A stretch of 64,000 nt of DNA from CAZDET01 sp964504335. GTDB lineage: Bacteria > Bacteroidota > Bacteroidia > Chitinophagales > Saprospiraceae. Positions within the stretch are counted from its first letter, which is position 1. Each line of letters opens with the position of its first letter. The position numbers and the translations under genes are program-made. The notes below the pieces were generated by a model. It had not been told where the DNA came from. It saw nothing but the letters and a program-made list of their open reading frames with translations, and ran no database searches. The stretch covers positions 1-64,000 of the forward strand of contig CAZDET010000006.1 of assembly GCA_964504335.1 (NCBI GenBank), given 5' to 3'. Of the stretch, positions 18,560 through 26,600 are shown one piece after another.

Positions 18560-18904
18560 TGTTTTAAGATGTTTATAATGGTTAAATCACTCAAAATCAG
18601 CAAATAAAAGTTAGCCCTTCCTCCAAAGGGAAGAAGATAACTATCTGCGTAAATAGGATATCAAAGGTCTTTCAACGACCGTTGAACGGCTCTTTACGTC
18701 TGGAAATCGTCTTGTTGGGTGGTGGCTTGGCGATTCATTTGGCACACTGTGGCAATTCGCACGCGATTGGCCGAATTTCGATGTACAAGGGTGTTGCGCA
18801 TGGCATCAATTATTGTATTAGACATTTATTTCGTCTGGTACAAAGATGACCACCCTTGTTGCGCACAGCATCGAGTATTGTTTCGAAAAGGGGGAATATT
18901 GTGC
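18560..18904. other. Regulatory gap between glnK and amt
   Basis: No gene is seen in these 345 bases. The region holds two imperfect direct repeats (entered separately). It is likely the amt promoter and leader region. I found no full TTTG/TAnnTTTG pair near the amt start. Confidence 0.45.
18793..18881. repeat. Two 24-bp imperfect direct repeats upstream of amt
   Basis: The blocks 18793-18816 and 18858-18881 agree at 20 of 24 positions, with shared cores GTTGCGCA, GCATC and TATTGT. Their starts are 65 bases apart, close to six helical turns. They lie about 235-320 bases upstream of the amt start on its own strand. Tandem sites on one helix face would suit a nitrogen regulator, but no factor is known for this sequence. 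Confidence 0.5.
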
Positions 18905-19243
18905 CTAGAGTGCCGCTTCGTCAATTTCTCCGGTGCGAATCCGGACAATCTGGTCAACATCGAGCACGACTATCTTTCCGTCGCCCACTTCTCCGGTACA
19001 GCCCGACTCCGCGATAGTCCGTACGATTTGATCCACCTTCGAAGGTTTGCACAAAATATCTAATTGCAAACGGGCGATGTAGTCCGAATCGTACGTGCTT
19101 CCACGGTACACAATCGTTTCTCCCTTTTGCAGACCGAATCCCTTTACCTCAATGAGGGTAAAAAAGCGGACGTCGATCTTAGCTAATGCATCGCGAACTC
19201 GCTCAAATTGAGAAAGTCGAATGATCGCCTCGATCTTCTTCAT
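18905..19243 (-). CDS. glnK: Nitrogen regulatory protein PII
   Basis: A 112-residue PII protein: 'MKKIEAIIRLSQFERVRDAL' start, T-loop 'VKGFGLQKGETIVYRGSTY' with the tyrosine at the usual position 51, and the C-terminal signature 'GEVGDGKIVVLDVDQIVRIRTGEIDEAAL' that binds ATP/ADP and 2-oxoglutarate. It senses nitrogen status and blocks Amt when nitrogen is plentiful. The T-loop has leucine where many PII proteins have arginine (GFGRQKG). It leads the glnK - amt - glnII cluster; a TATCTTTG box lies 47 bases upstream. Confidence 0.95.
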   Translation of the reverse strand: MKKIEAIIRLSQFERVRDALAKIDVRFFTLIEVKGFGLQKGETIVYRGSTYDSDYIARLQLDILCKPSKVDQIVRTIAESGCTGEVGDGKIVVLDVDQIVRIRTGEIDEAAL

Positions 19244-19289
19244 TTTCCTTAGTTTTGTACTCGGTCTGTTTTCCGAAACTGATTTCGTT

Positions 19290-19297
19290 TCAAAGAT
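19290..19297 (-). promoter_or_regulatory. Candidate -7 box of the glnK promoter
   Basis: On the minus strand the bases read TATCTTTG, an exact match to the Bacteroidota -7 consensus TAnnTTTG, 47 bases before the glnK start. The -33 TTTG partner is not clear: only a TTGG about 24 bases further upstream is seen. Confidence 0.4.
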
Positions 19298-19412
19298 ACC
19301 GGCCGCTGTATCGGAGTCCTAGCCAAGTTTCCTGTGGTAATGTGACGTTCAACGAGGTGATATTCGGCCTAAATAGCTGATGATCAGCCCTATAATTCTT
19401 TAATGATTTGTG

Positions 19413-20981
19413 ATGGCTAGTGCGGAGAAAGATCAGTTATTTCGGCTCATTCAATCGCTGACGAAGGCGGAAAAGCGCAGCTTCCGCCTCTACGCCGGTC
19501 GCACTGGGGGCAATAGCCCTAGTAAGTTTGTCCAACTCTTCGATGCGCTCGATAAGCTCGAAACCTACGACGAACCCCAACTGCTCAAAAGGTTGGAGGG
19601 GGAAGGAATCAGCAAAGGCCAATTACCCAACCTCAAGCGCCACCTGTATCAGGAGCTAATGACCAGCCTGCGGCTGATTCACACCCAAAAGGAGATTGAT
19701 CTTCAAATTCGCGAACAGCTCGATTTTGCCCGCATCCTATACGGCAAGGGCCTCTACATGGACGGCCTCCGGCTTCTGGAGCGCTGCAAACAACTAGCCA
19801 ACAAGCACAATCAGGATATCCTGCACCTAGAAATCCTCGAATTTCAGAAGCTCATCGAAGCCCGCCACATTACGCGCTCCCGACAGATCGACAACAAAAT
19901 GGAGCAGTTACTCACTGATTCGCAACTGCGGTCGCGCATCACCCTGCAAATGAGCGAGCTATTTAATCTCAACATCCAAATCCACGGGTACTACATCGAG
20001 CGGGGCCACGCGCGCACCGAAGCAGAACGGCATCACGCCACTGCCTTTTGGACTCAGCACTACCGCAATTTGTCGCAAAAGAAAGAAAAACCGACGTTCT
20101 TCGAACGCATCAACCAGTTTCAGGCGCACATGTGGTACCACTACATTCTGCTGGAGCTCAAACAGGCCGCCCACTTTGCCCGTAAATGGACCAATTGCTT
20201 CGACCAGACACCGGGCATGCAAGATAAAGATCCCGACCTCTACATGCGGGGCATGTACTACGTACTGACCTTTGCCTTTCTGCTGGCCGACCGACCAACC
20301 TTCACGACCGGGTTGGCCAATTTCGAACGTTTTCTGGAGACCCATTCCGATACCTTCAACCGCAACAGCGAGCAAATTGCCTTCGTCTATTATAATCTCA
20401 GCCGTCTGAACGACGCCCTGCTTCGGTCGGATTACGAACAGGCCCAACGCGTGGCAACCTCCATTCAACAGCAACTCCCGCACTATCGCTACCGCGTGGA
20501 TGTGCACCGACTAATGCTGCTGGAGTACAAATTCGCCTACATCCAGTATATGCGTGGCGATTTCGATGGTGCACTCGATTATCTCAACACCATTCTCAAT
20601 CAAAAATCGACATTTCTTCGCGACGATATCCATATCAATGCCCGGATACTCGCCATTTACTGCCATTACCAGTTAGAACACTATGCCCTGCTCGATTCGC
20701 TGCTGACGAGTGCTCAACGGCTTCTTCATCGCAGTACTGATAGCAGCACCATTCAGCGCCTGTCGGTCCAACTAATTCATCAATTAGTCCGAACCCCTAA
20801 GTCCGACCGGCTTTCCGTGCTCCGCAAAGCGTTCCAACAAGTAACCGAGCTCGAGCAAAACCCCTACGAATGGAAATCAATGGTGTACTTCAACCTGCGG
20901 CAGTTTCTCGATCGCCAATTTGCAGAAGCCGGCGAGCAGCCAGTGGTGGTTAGAGAAGGACAACTGCCGGCAAAGGGGTGA
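19413..20981 (+). CDS. Conserved helical-repeat protein of unknown function
   Basis: From ATG 19413 (a GTG lies just before, at 19410) the protein has 522 residues and no signal peptide. It opens with 'EKDQLFRLIQSLTKAEKRSFRLYA', a segment I associate with a large Bacteroidota-specific family, and continues entirely in amphipathic helices of TPR-like spacing ('YIQYMRGDFDGALDYLNTIL'). It is rich in charged and aromatic residues and likely cytoplasmic. No catalytic motif is visible. It could act as a scaffold, but that is only inference from the fold type. It stands alone, with divergent glnK upstream. Confidence 0.75.
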   Translation: MASAEKDQLFRLIQSLTKAEKRSFRLYAGRTGGNSPSKFVQLFDALDKLETYDEPQLLKRLEGEGISKGQLPNLKRHLYQELMTSLRLIHTQKEIDLQIREQLDFARILYGKGLYMDGLRLLERCKQLANKHNQDILHLEILEFQKLIEARHITRSRQIDNKMEQLLTDSQLRSRITLQMSELFNLNIQIHGYYIERGHARTEAERHHATAFWTQHYRNLSQKKEKPTFFERINQFQAHMWYHYILLELKQAAHFARKWTNCFDQTPGMQDKDPDLYMRGMYYVLTFAFLLADRPTFTTGLANFERFLETHSDTFNRNSEQIAFVYYNLSRLNDALLRSDYEQAQRVATSIQQQLPHYRYRVDVHRLMLLEYKFAYIQYMRGDFDGALDYLNTILNQKSTFLRDDIHINARILAIYCHYQLEHYALLDSLLTSAQRLLHRSTDSSTIQRLSVQLIHQLVRTPKSDRLSVLRKAFQQVTELEQNPYEWKSMVYFNLRQFLDRQFAEAGEQPVVVREGQLPAKG

Positions 20982-21068
20982 TCCTTGGCAGGGAGCTAAT
21001 CTTTTTCCCTTTTGACTTGACTACCATTATTAAAAAAACGATCTTACTCTTACCATTCTCACGAAAGT

Positions 21069-21312
21069 CTGCCCGGCGGGCAGTTTCAAACATCCAATGT
21101 GTAATTTTCGGTACGGCCGTCGACATTGCTGGTAGTCGCGTGCGGAGCGCACGCTCGGGCTACCTGTAGCCCTTAAGGCTGGCAGGTTTGGTGGGTGGGC
21201 CGTTTTTATATATTCCCACCCACATGGTCTGCGGCGGGCCGGATCGGGCCACTAGTCGGGAAGCCGAGGGTGCAACGTATGCCTTGTTTTTTGACTTCCG
21301 CCCCACCCTCGG
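21069..21312. repeat. Cluster of five hairpins in the spacer before the barrel protein
   Basis: The 398-base gap between 20981 and 21380 holds no gene but five inverted repeats in a row. They are 21069-21083 (CTGCCC arms); 21131-21164 (outer GGTAG/CTACC around a 7-bp GCGTGCG stem with a 3-base loop); 21168-21180 (AGCC); 21191-21223 (perfect 9-bp GTGGGTGGG arms around a T/A-rich loop); and 21264-21312 (perfect 9-bp CCGAGGGTG arms). Such a series suggests a structured leader or small RNA, or a REP/MITE-like insertion, rather than a single terminator. Confidence 0.5.
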
Positions 21313-21379
21313 TCGGGTTAGACGATCAATTTGAGCCAGCTTTCCTAACTTGCACGCGATTTTTCCCCAATTCATCCCT

Positions 21380-23488
21380 ATGACCTACTGCCACCTCAAT
21401 CACCGATTCCTTCTATTGGCTTGTCTGTTTCCCCTCTTCCTCTATGCACAAACAGAACCGACCGACTCGCTCCGCGATCAACTCCCACAACTGGACCGTC
21501 AATTGGTGGAGGACGTCATTCAGGATGCCGAGGCAGAGGGCGACTTCGAATTCAATACCGCCTTCGAAAACCTTGCCGTCTATAAAGACAACCCTCTCAA
21601 CCTCAACACCGCCGATGAGCGCACTCTGCGGGAAAGCCGACTCTTGAACGACATTCAAATCCTCGACCTACTCCGTTATCGTCGTGAAATCGGTCCGCTT
21701 CTGGCCGTACCGGAGTTGCAATCCATTCCAAGTTTTGACCTCGAAACTATCCGCCGCTTGCGTCCCTTCGTGACGGTAGATCGCCGCATCGACGACCTGG
21801 CAGTCCGTCCCGCCGACCTGCTGCGCGACGGCAAGCGGGAGTTGTTCATCCGCTGGTCGCGCATCGGCGAACGCCAGGAGGGGTATCGCCGGGGGCCAGA
21901 AGACGGGAATTTCTATCTCGGAGATCCCAATCAGTATTACATGCGCTTCCGCCACCGCTATAGCAATAAGTTCAGCTTTGGCTTTACCGCCGAGAAAGAC
22001 CGGGGCGAACCCTTTTTCGAATCGCCCAACGAGCGTGGTTTTGACTACTACAGCGCACATCTCTATGTGCGCGATCTCAATGAAACCATTCGAGCCGTGG
22101 CACTCGGAGACTACGCCATCAATCTGGGGCAGGGGCTGCTCCTGTTTACCGGGTTTGGCTACGGCAAAAGCATCTTCGTGACTTCCATCAAACGCAGCGG
22201 CCGCACCGTGCGACCCTACACGAGCGTCAACGAGGCAGCATTCATGCGCGGAGCGGCGGCGACCTTCGGTCTGACCGAAAACCTGGAGCTGAGCCTTTTT
22301 GCCTCCTCCCGCAACCGCGACGCCAACCTGGTGCAACCGGATACCAGCGAAGTAGGTGATTTTTTACCCTTCATCACCTCACTCGATGAAGATGGATTGC
22401 ACCGTACCCCCGCCGAAATTGCCGACCGCAACGCGTTGCGATTAAACTCCTTCGGCGGTAACCTGCGGTTCGACGGCCGGAACTTCCACGTGGGCCTCAA
22501 TAGCATTTACTACCTGCTCGACAAACCGCTCCAACTAACTGACCGACCCTACAACCTATTTTACTTCCGAGGCGACCAGTTGCTGAACGCCAGTGTCGAT
22601 TACAGCTATATCTGGCGCAATCTTCACTTCTTCGGAGAAACAGCCTACAGCGATAACGGCTCGATTGCAACCGTCAACGGCCTACTAATGGGCCTCGACC
22701 GCCGGCTCGATATCGCACTACTATTCCGCCATTATCCTCGCGACTTCCAGAACTTTCAGGCCCGCCCATTCGGCGAAACCTCCAATGGCCGGAACGAAAC
22801 CGGCCTATACATCGGCATGGAATTGCGCCCCCACCCCAGGGTCAAGCTCAGTGCTTACTACGATATCTGGGAAAACCCCTGGCTGCGCTTCAGCACCGAC
22901 GCACCAGGTGGCGGCCGGGAATATCGCGCTCGCCTCACTTACCTGCTCAAACGACGTATGGAGCTATACGCCGAAGTACGGCACGAAGTAAAAGACGATA
23001 ACGTACCCGATGCCGATGGTAAATTCAACCAAATTGTGGCGGAAGAACGCTTTCAGGCCCGGCTGCACTTCGGTCTGCAAATTACCAAAGCCCTCGAATG
23101 GCGCAGCCGAATCGACTGGGGTTTCACCGATAACCCCGTAAATAACCGCCAAAATGGCTTTGGAGTGTATCAGGATTTACTGTTTCGCCCCATCCAGTTT
23201 CCGTTCAGTTTCACCACTCGCTTTGCATTGTTCGACACCGACGGTTTTGCCGTGCGATTCTACAATTACGAAAATGGCCTACTCTACAACTTCAGCGTAC
23301 CAGCCTACTACAATCGAGGCAGTCGGTTTTACCTGAATGTTCGCTTTAAAGGTATCCGCAATATGACCATCGAAGGCCGCATTGCGCAATTATTCTGGAG
23401 TGATCAGGAATCAGTGGGCAGTGGACTGGAGGCCACAGGAGTGCCCCGCAGAACAGAGTTAGGAGCACAGGTCAAGTACAGCTTCTGA
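21380..23488 (+). CDS. Helix-hairpin-helix protein with outer-membrane barrel-like body
   Basis: From ATG 21380 the product has 702 residues with a signal peptide ending at 'FLYAQ'. Residues about 60-130 contain a ComEA-like helix-hairpin-helix motif ('PLNLNTADERTLRES', 'LLAVPELQSIPSFDLETIRRL'). The rest alternates in short aromatic-bounded strands typical of an outer-membrane beta-barrel ('YYMRFRHRYSNKFSFGF', 'TELGAQVKYSF' ending in phenylalanine). Similar proteins are common in Bacteroidota and annotated as helix-hairpin-helix domain proteins; their role is unsettled. DNA uptake has been suggested only by the ComEA likeness. The earlier ATG at 21350 would add ten residues before the signal. 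Confidence 0.75.
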   Translation: MTYCHLNHRFLLLACLFPLFLYAQTEPTDSLRDQLPQLDRQLVEDVIQDAEAEGDFEFNTAFENLAVYKDNPLNLNTADERTLRESRLLNDIQILDLLRYRREIGPLLAVPELQSIPSFDLETIRRLRPFVTVDRRIDDLAVRPADLLRDGKRELFIRWSRIGERQEGYRRGPEDGNFYLGDPNQYYMRFRHRYSNKFSFGFTAEKDRGEPFFESPNERGFDYYSAHLYVRDLNETIRAVALGDYAINLGQGLLLFTGFGYGKSIFVTSIKRSGRTVRPYTSVNEAAFMRGAAATFGLTENLELSLFASSRNRDANLVQPDTSEVGDFLPFITSLDEDGLHRTPAEIADRNALRLNSFGGNLRFDGRNFHVGLNSIYYLLDKPLQLTDRPYNLFYFRGDQLLNASVDYSYIWRNLHFFGETAYSDNGSIATVNGLLMGLDRRLDIALLFRHYPRDFQNFQARPFGETSNGRNETGLYIGMELRPHPRVKLSAYYDIWENPWLRFSTDAPGGGREYRARLTYLLKRRMELYAEVRHEVKDDNVPDADGKFNQIVAEERFQARLHFGLQITKALEWRSRIDWGFTDNPVNNRQNGFGVYQDLLFRPIQFPFSFTTRFALFDTDGFAVRFYNYENGLLYNFSVPAYYNRGSRFYLNVRFKGIRNMTIEGRIAQLFWSDQESVGSGLEATGVPRRTELGAQVKYSF

Positions 23489-23501
23489 AAAAATTAAGAA
23501 A

Positions 23502-23540
23502 GCCGACCTCCCGTTCGGAAAGTCGGCCTCCAAGGTTTTT
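23502..23540 (+). terminator. Possible terminator of the barrel protein gene
   Basis: A 6-bp stem GCCGAC/GTCGGC (23502-23507 with 23522-23527) starts 14 bases after the stop and is followed, after eight bases, by five T. The spacer before the T run makes it a weaker terminator than others in the window. Confidence 0.5.
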
Positions 23541-23561
23541 GAGTAGTGCAAGAGTGTTCTC

Positions 23562-23662
23562 ATCCCGTACAAGTGTACGGCAGTGCACGAGCGCGTTCAG
23601 TTGGGCCGTGCGGGATTAGAATTTGTTATAGCGAGCTACCAAGCACTTGAGCTTGGGGCTAT
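23562..23662. repeat. Alternative hairpins in an intergenic region
   Basis: In the 421-base gap between 23488 and 23910 the segment at 23562-23570 can pair locally (CCGTAC/GTACGG, 23565-23580) or with 23608-23616 (9 pairs, one of them G-U). A nested pair follows: ATAGC/GCTAT (23628-23662) around a perfect CCAAGC/GCTTGG hairpin. A further hairpin, CGGTCTG-AA-CAGACCG, sits at 23842-23857, just after the end of the minus-strand CoA-binding gene. No gene is visible in the gap; an 80-codon minus-strand frame lacks any recognisable feature. Confidence 0.4.
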
Positions 23663-23909
23663 CAATACATCAAAGGTACATTTAATAACAAGTCTTCCAA
23701 ATGACACACAGGGCTTTAAGAAGACCAGTTTTTGAACGGGACGCTTCCCACCATATCCGGCCATTCTATCGCAGGGAGCGGTAGCATACTTATTGTGCGT
23801 GGAAGTCCTCAAATAGGGAACGGAGGGAATGAATGAGTTTTCGGTCTGAACAGACCGGTATGCGGTAAAAAAATTCAAATATGTAATTATGCGTTATACC
23901 CCGGATAGA

Positions 23910-24266
23910 TCAATAACTATCCGTAGCCAGCATAACCAACGTGCAGGCATTGAGAGACTCGATGCCTGCAGCGCGCGCTAATTGAGCCAGTTCCGGGTTT
24001 TCCGTACCCGGATTGAAGATCAATCGCTCGGGCTTCAATTGCAGGATGTAATCGTAATATTCTCTTTGGAGAGTGGGATTTAAATACAAGGTAAGCGTGT
24101 GGACATCCTCGATATCCGGAGTACCCTGTTGAATAGGCAACCCATCGATGTTTCCTACCCGAATGCCCAGTGGCACCGTTGGCACCCCTCTGGCCTGTAA
24201 CCGGCGCGTGGCCAGGTGACTGGTACGAGCGGGGTTAGTGCTCGCCCCCAAAACGACTGTTTTCAT
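23910..24266 (-). CDS. CoA-binding (Rossmann) domain protein
   Basis: From ATG 24266 (a GTG four codons earlier is an alternative) the 118-residue protein is a single CoA-binding domain of the YccU type: 'MKTVVLGASTNPARTSHLATRRL' gives the dinucleotide-type loop, and 'ERLIFNPGTENPELAQLARAAGIE' is the second family block. Such stand-alone domains bind CoA or similar nucleotides; the reaction, if any, is unknown. It follows the pyruvate dehydrogenase E2 gene by 24 bases on the same strand and is probably co-transcribed. Confidence 0.85.
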   Translation of the reverse strand: MKTVVLGASTNPARTSHLATRRLQARGVPTVPLGIRVGNIDGLPIQQGTPDIEDVHTLTLYLNPTLQREYYDYILQLKPERLIFNPGTENPELAQLARAAGIESLNACTLVMLATDSY

Positions 24267-24290
24267 GCTTCTATCCACTGATTCCCACTC

Positions 24291-25625
24291 TCAAATCATA
24301 AGTCGAATGGGGTCTTCCATGATTTGCTTGAACGTTTGCAAAAACTGGGCACCGGTGGCACCGTCCACAACCCGGTGGTCGCAGGAAAGAGTCACGCGCA
24401 TGCGCTTGCCCGGCACGACGGCCCCGTTTTCTACTACGGGTTTATCTACAATTCCACCAACGGCCAGGATACAGGCATCGGGTGGATTAATGATGGCGGT
24501 GAATTCTTCAATGCCGAACATCCCCAGATTGGAAATGGTAAAGGTGCTACCCTGCATTTCTTCGGGTGTCAACCGACGTTTTTTCGCCCGGCCGGCAAGT
24601 TCGCGCACTTCGGTGTTGATTTGCGACAAAGTCTTAATGTCTGCAAACCGGACGACTGGCACCAATAGTCCATCATCCACTGCTACCGCTACTCCAATAT
24701 TCACGTTGTGATTGATGCGAATTGCATCGCCCAGCCAGCTGGAGTTAACTGCCGGATGCTGGCGCAGACCAACAGCTACAGCCTTGATGATCAAATCATT
24801 GAAGCTGATCTTGGTAGGGGCTACCTCATTCATCCGCTGACGTAGCTCTACCGCCTTCTTCATATCAACTTCGATCGTCAGGTAAAAATGCGGTGCGGAG
24901 AACTTACTCTCACCGAGGCGGCGGGCAATCGTCTTCCGCATCTGCGACACGGGCTGGTCTTCGAAGTTATCCTGCCCTACGCCGTACGCAAAGGGGACCA
25001 CGGTCGGGGCTTCCTCCTGCGCTGCGGGAGGTGCCTGAGCAGGAACCGGTTGCGGTTGTGGTTGTGGTTGTGGCTGAGGAGCAGGAACCGGCTGCGGGCT
25101 ACCCGCTTGCTGTTCAAGTTGCGCCTCGATATCTCGCTTTACGATGCGTCCCTGATCACCGGAACCACTAATCGTACGAAGATCCAAACCCGCCTCCTTG
25201 GCCATCGAGCGGGCAAGCGGAGAAGCTTTAATGCGCTTATCATCGTCGGAGGTGGCCGCTGGTGCTTCCGACTGCGGGCTAGCAGCTTCGGCCGAACTAT
25301 CTGCTGCATCCGCTTTCTTCCCGTCGTCAGAGGCGGCCGCTCCGTTGGAATCTTCCTGTGCTGCATCCAGCGCCGATTTCCAATCTTCGCCCTCGTCTCC
25401 GATAACCGCAATGACACCATTGATCGGCACGGGGCCTTCCTTGACGGCAATGTGCAATAAGGTACCATCTACGAAGGCATCGAGTTCCATCGTTGCTTTA
25501 TCCGTTTCCACTTCGGCAAGGGTCTCACCAGCCTCTACTTCCTCTCCTTCTTCTTTTAACCAACCAATGATATTCCCTTCTTCCATTGTGTCACTCATGC
25601 GGGGCATTCGAATGACTTCTGCCAT
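24291..25625 (-). CDS. pdhC: Pyruvate dehydrogenase complex E2 (dihydrolipoamide acetyltransferase)
   Basis: The 444-residue E2 has one N-terminal lipoyl domain with the lipoylated lysine in ETDKATMELDAF. An acidic Ala/Ser/Glu linker follows, then an E1/E3-binding domain ('KASPLARSMAKEAGLDLRTI', 'GRIVKRDIEAQL'), a Pro/Gln linker (repeated PQ), and the catalytic domain ending in 'CDHRVVDGATGAQFLQTF', where the histidine and aspartate are catalytic. It passes acetyl groups to CoA. No E1 gene is in the window; an E3 (lpd) gene lies 5 kb away on the other strand. A branched-chain E2 is less likely, because 'IRMPRMSDTMEEGNI' and the single lipoyl domain fit bacterial pyruvate types. Confidence 0.92.
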   Translation of the reverse strand: MAEVIRMPRMSDTMEEGNIIGWLKEEGEEVEAGETLAEVETDKATMELDAFVDGTLLHIAVKEGPVPINGVIAVIGDEGEDWKSALDAAQEDSNGAAASDDGKKADAADSSAEAASPQSEAPAATSDDDKRIKASPLARSMAKEAGLDLRTISGSGDQGRIVKRDIEAQLEQQAGSPQPVPAPQPQPQPQPQPVPAQAPPAAQEEAPTVVPFAYGVGQDNFEDQPVSQMRKTIARRLGESKFSAPHFYLTIEVDMKKAVELRQRMNEVAPTKISFNDLIIKAVAVGLRQHPAVNSSWLGDAIRINHNVNIGVAVAVDDGLLVPVVRFADIKTLSQINTEVRELAGRAKKRRLTPEEMQGSTFTISNLGMFGIEEFTAIINPPDACILAVGGIVDKPVVENGAVVPGKRMRVTLSCDHRVVDGATGAQFLQTFKQIMEDPIRLMI

Positions 25626-25774
25626 AATTTCTTGGAGTTTTGGCTTAATAATCGGGCACGTAAAGTAGCGACAAATTATTGAACTTTGAGCGTTCTGTGC
25701 CGGCTAATTCAACACCTCGTTGAGCCGCAGGTTTATTTGCCAATCTATCGGGTCCATTATTTGTTTATACGTAT

Positions 25775-26380
25775 ATGGAATTTTCGTCCAAATTGATCCA
25801 AGAAGCTGTCGATGCATTCGCCACCTTACCGGGCATCGGCAAAAAGACAGCGCTGCGCCTGGTCCTCCACCTGGTCAATCGACCGGCGGAAGATACCGAA
25901 CACCTGACTGTTGCGCTGCAACGCATGCGACAGGAAATTCAACTCTGCCAAATTTGTCAGAATTTATCCGATCAGTCCGTTTGCAGTATCTGTAGCGACC
26001 CCCGCCGCGACAAACAGCTGATCTGCGTCGTCGAACAGGTTCGGGACGTCATGGCCGTAGAAGACACCCAGCAATACCGGGGCCTATACCACGTACTCGG
26101 GGGGGTAATCGCTCCCATCGAGGGCATCGGTCCCGCCGACCTGGCTATCGATTCCCTCATTCAACGCGTTCAGGAAGATGAAGTAAAGGAGGTAATTATG
26201 GCCATTAGCCCTACAATTGAAGGGGATACGACCATCTTTTACCTCTCCAAGCAACTGGCCCCCTTCAACGTCACCCTCAGTACAATCGCCCGTGGTATTA
26301 GCTTCGGCGGCGAGCTGGAATACGCAGATGAGCTGACGCTCGGTCGGAGTATTCTGGCAAGGGTACCTTATAAACAGTAG
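25775..26380 (+). CDS. recR: Recombination protein RecR
   Basis: This 201-residue protein has the RecR order of domains: helix-hairpin-helix ('FATLPGIGKKTALRLVLHLV'), a four-cysteine zinc finger (CQIC...CSIC), then a TOPRIM domain ('LICVVEQVRDVMAVEDT', 'YHVLGGVIAPIEGIGP', 'VIMAISPTIEGDTT'). It loads RecA at gaps together with RecO and RecF. Length is normal. It is a single gene whose 3' side runs into the GCGAATG repeat and the assembly gap. Confidence 0.96.
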   Translation: MEFSSKLIQEAVDAFATLPGIGKKTALRLVLHLVNRPAEDTEHLTVALQRMRQEIQLCQICQNLSDQSVCSICSDPRRDKQLICVVEQVRDVMAVEDTQQYRGLYHVLGGVIAPIEGIGPADLAIDSLIQRVQEDEVKEVIMAISPTIEGDTTIFYLSKQLAPFNVTLSTIARGISFGGELEYADELTLGRSILARVPYKQ

Positions 26381-26382
26381 CG

Positions 26383-26600
26383 AATGGCGAATGGCGAATG
26401 GCGAATGGCGAAAATTAAAGAAATAAATATTCGCNNNNNNNNNNNNNNNNNNNNNNNNNNNNNNNNNNNNNNNNNNNNNNNNNNNNNNNNNNNNNNNNNN
26501 NNNNNNNNNNNNNNNNNNNNNNNNNNNNNNNNNNGCGAATGGCGAATGGCGAATGGCGAATGGCGAAAATTAAAGAAATAAATATTCGCTATTCGCTATT
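26383..26600. repeat. GCGAATG tandem repeat at a convergent junction, broken by an assembly gap
   Basis: Directly after the recR stop the sequence reads GCGAATG in tandem (three to four copies), then an A/T-rich unit ending in TATTCGC. The same tract reappears after the N run with one more copy, and ends with the inverted form (ATTCGCTATTCGC). Both edges of the gap therefore carry the same unit, which explains why assembly failed. Read as protein the unit gives MANGEWR repeats, which are not real coding. A diverged copy lies at 31991-32045. Confidence 0.85.
26435..26534. other. Assembly gap (100 N)
   Basis: One hundred undetermined bases. The round length suggests a placeholder, so the true repeat length is unknown. 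Confidence 0.98.

Noticed and set aside
20978..21169. A 63-codon plus-strand frame after the helical-repeat protein
   Set aside because: It runs through the hairpin cluster, lacks a convincing start context and resembles no protein.
23636..23878. An 80-codon minus-strand frame in the gap before the CoA-binding gene
   Set aside because: No domain or signal, and it covers hairpin structures; probably chance.
24324..24345. A sequence resembling half of the LacI operator (AACGTTTGC)
   Set aside because: It lies inside the pyruvate dehydrogenase E2 coding region and lacks the second arm of the palindrome.
26384..26581. A frame reading MANGEWR repeats across the N gap
   Set aside because: It is the GCGAATG tandem repeat read in phase and includes undetermined bases; not a gene.
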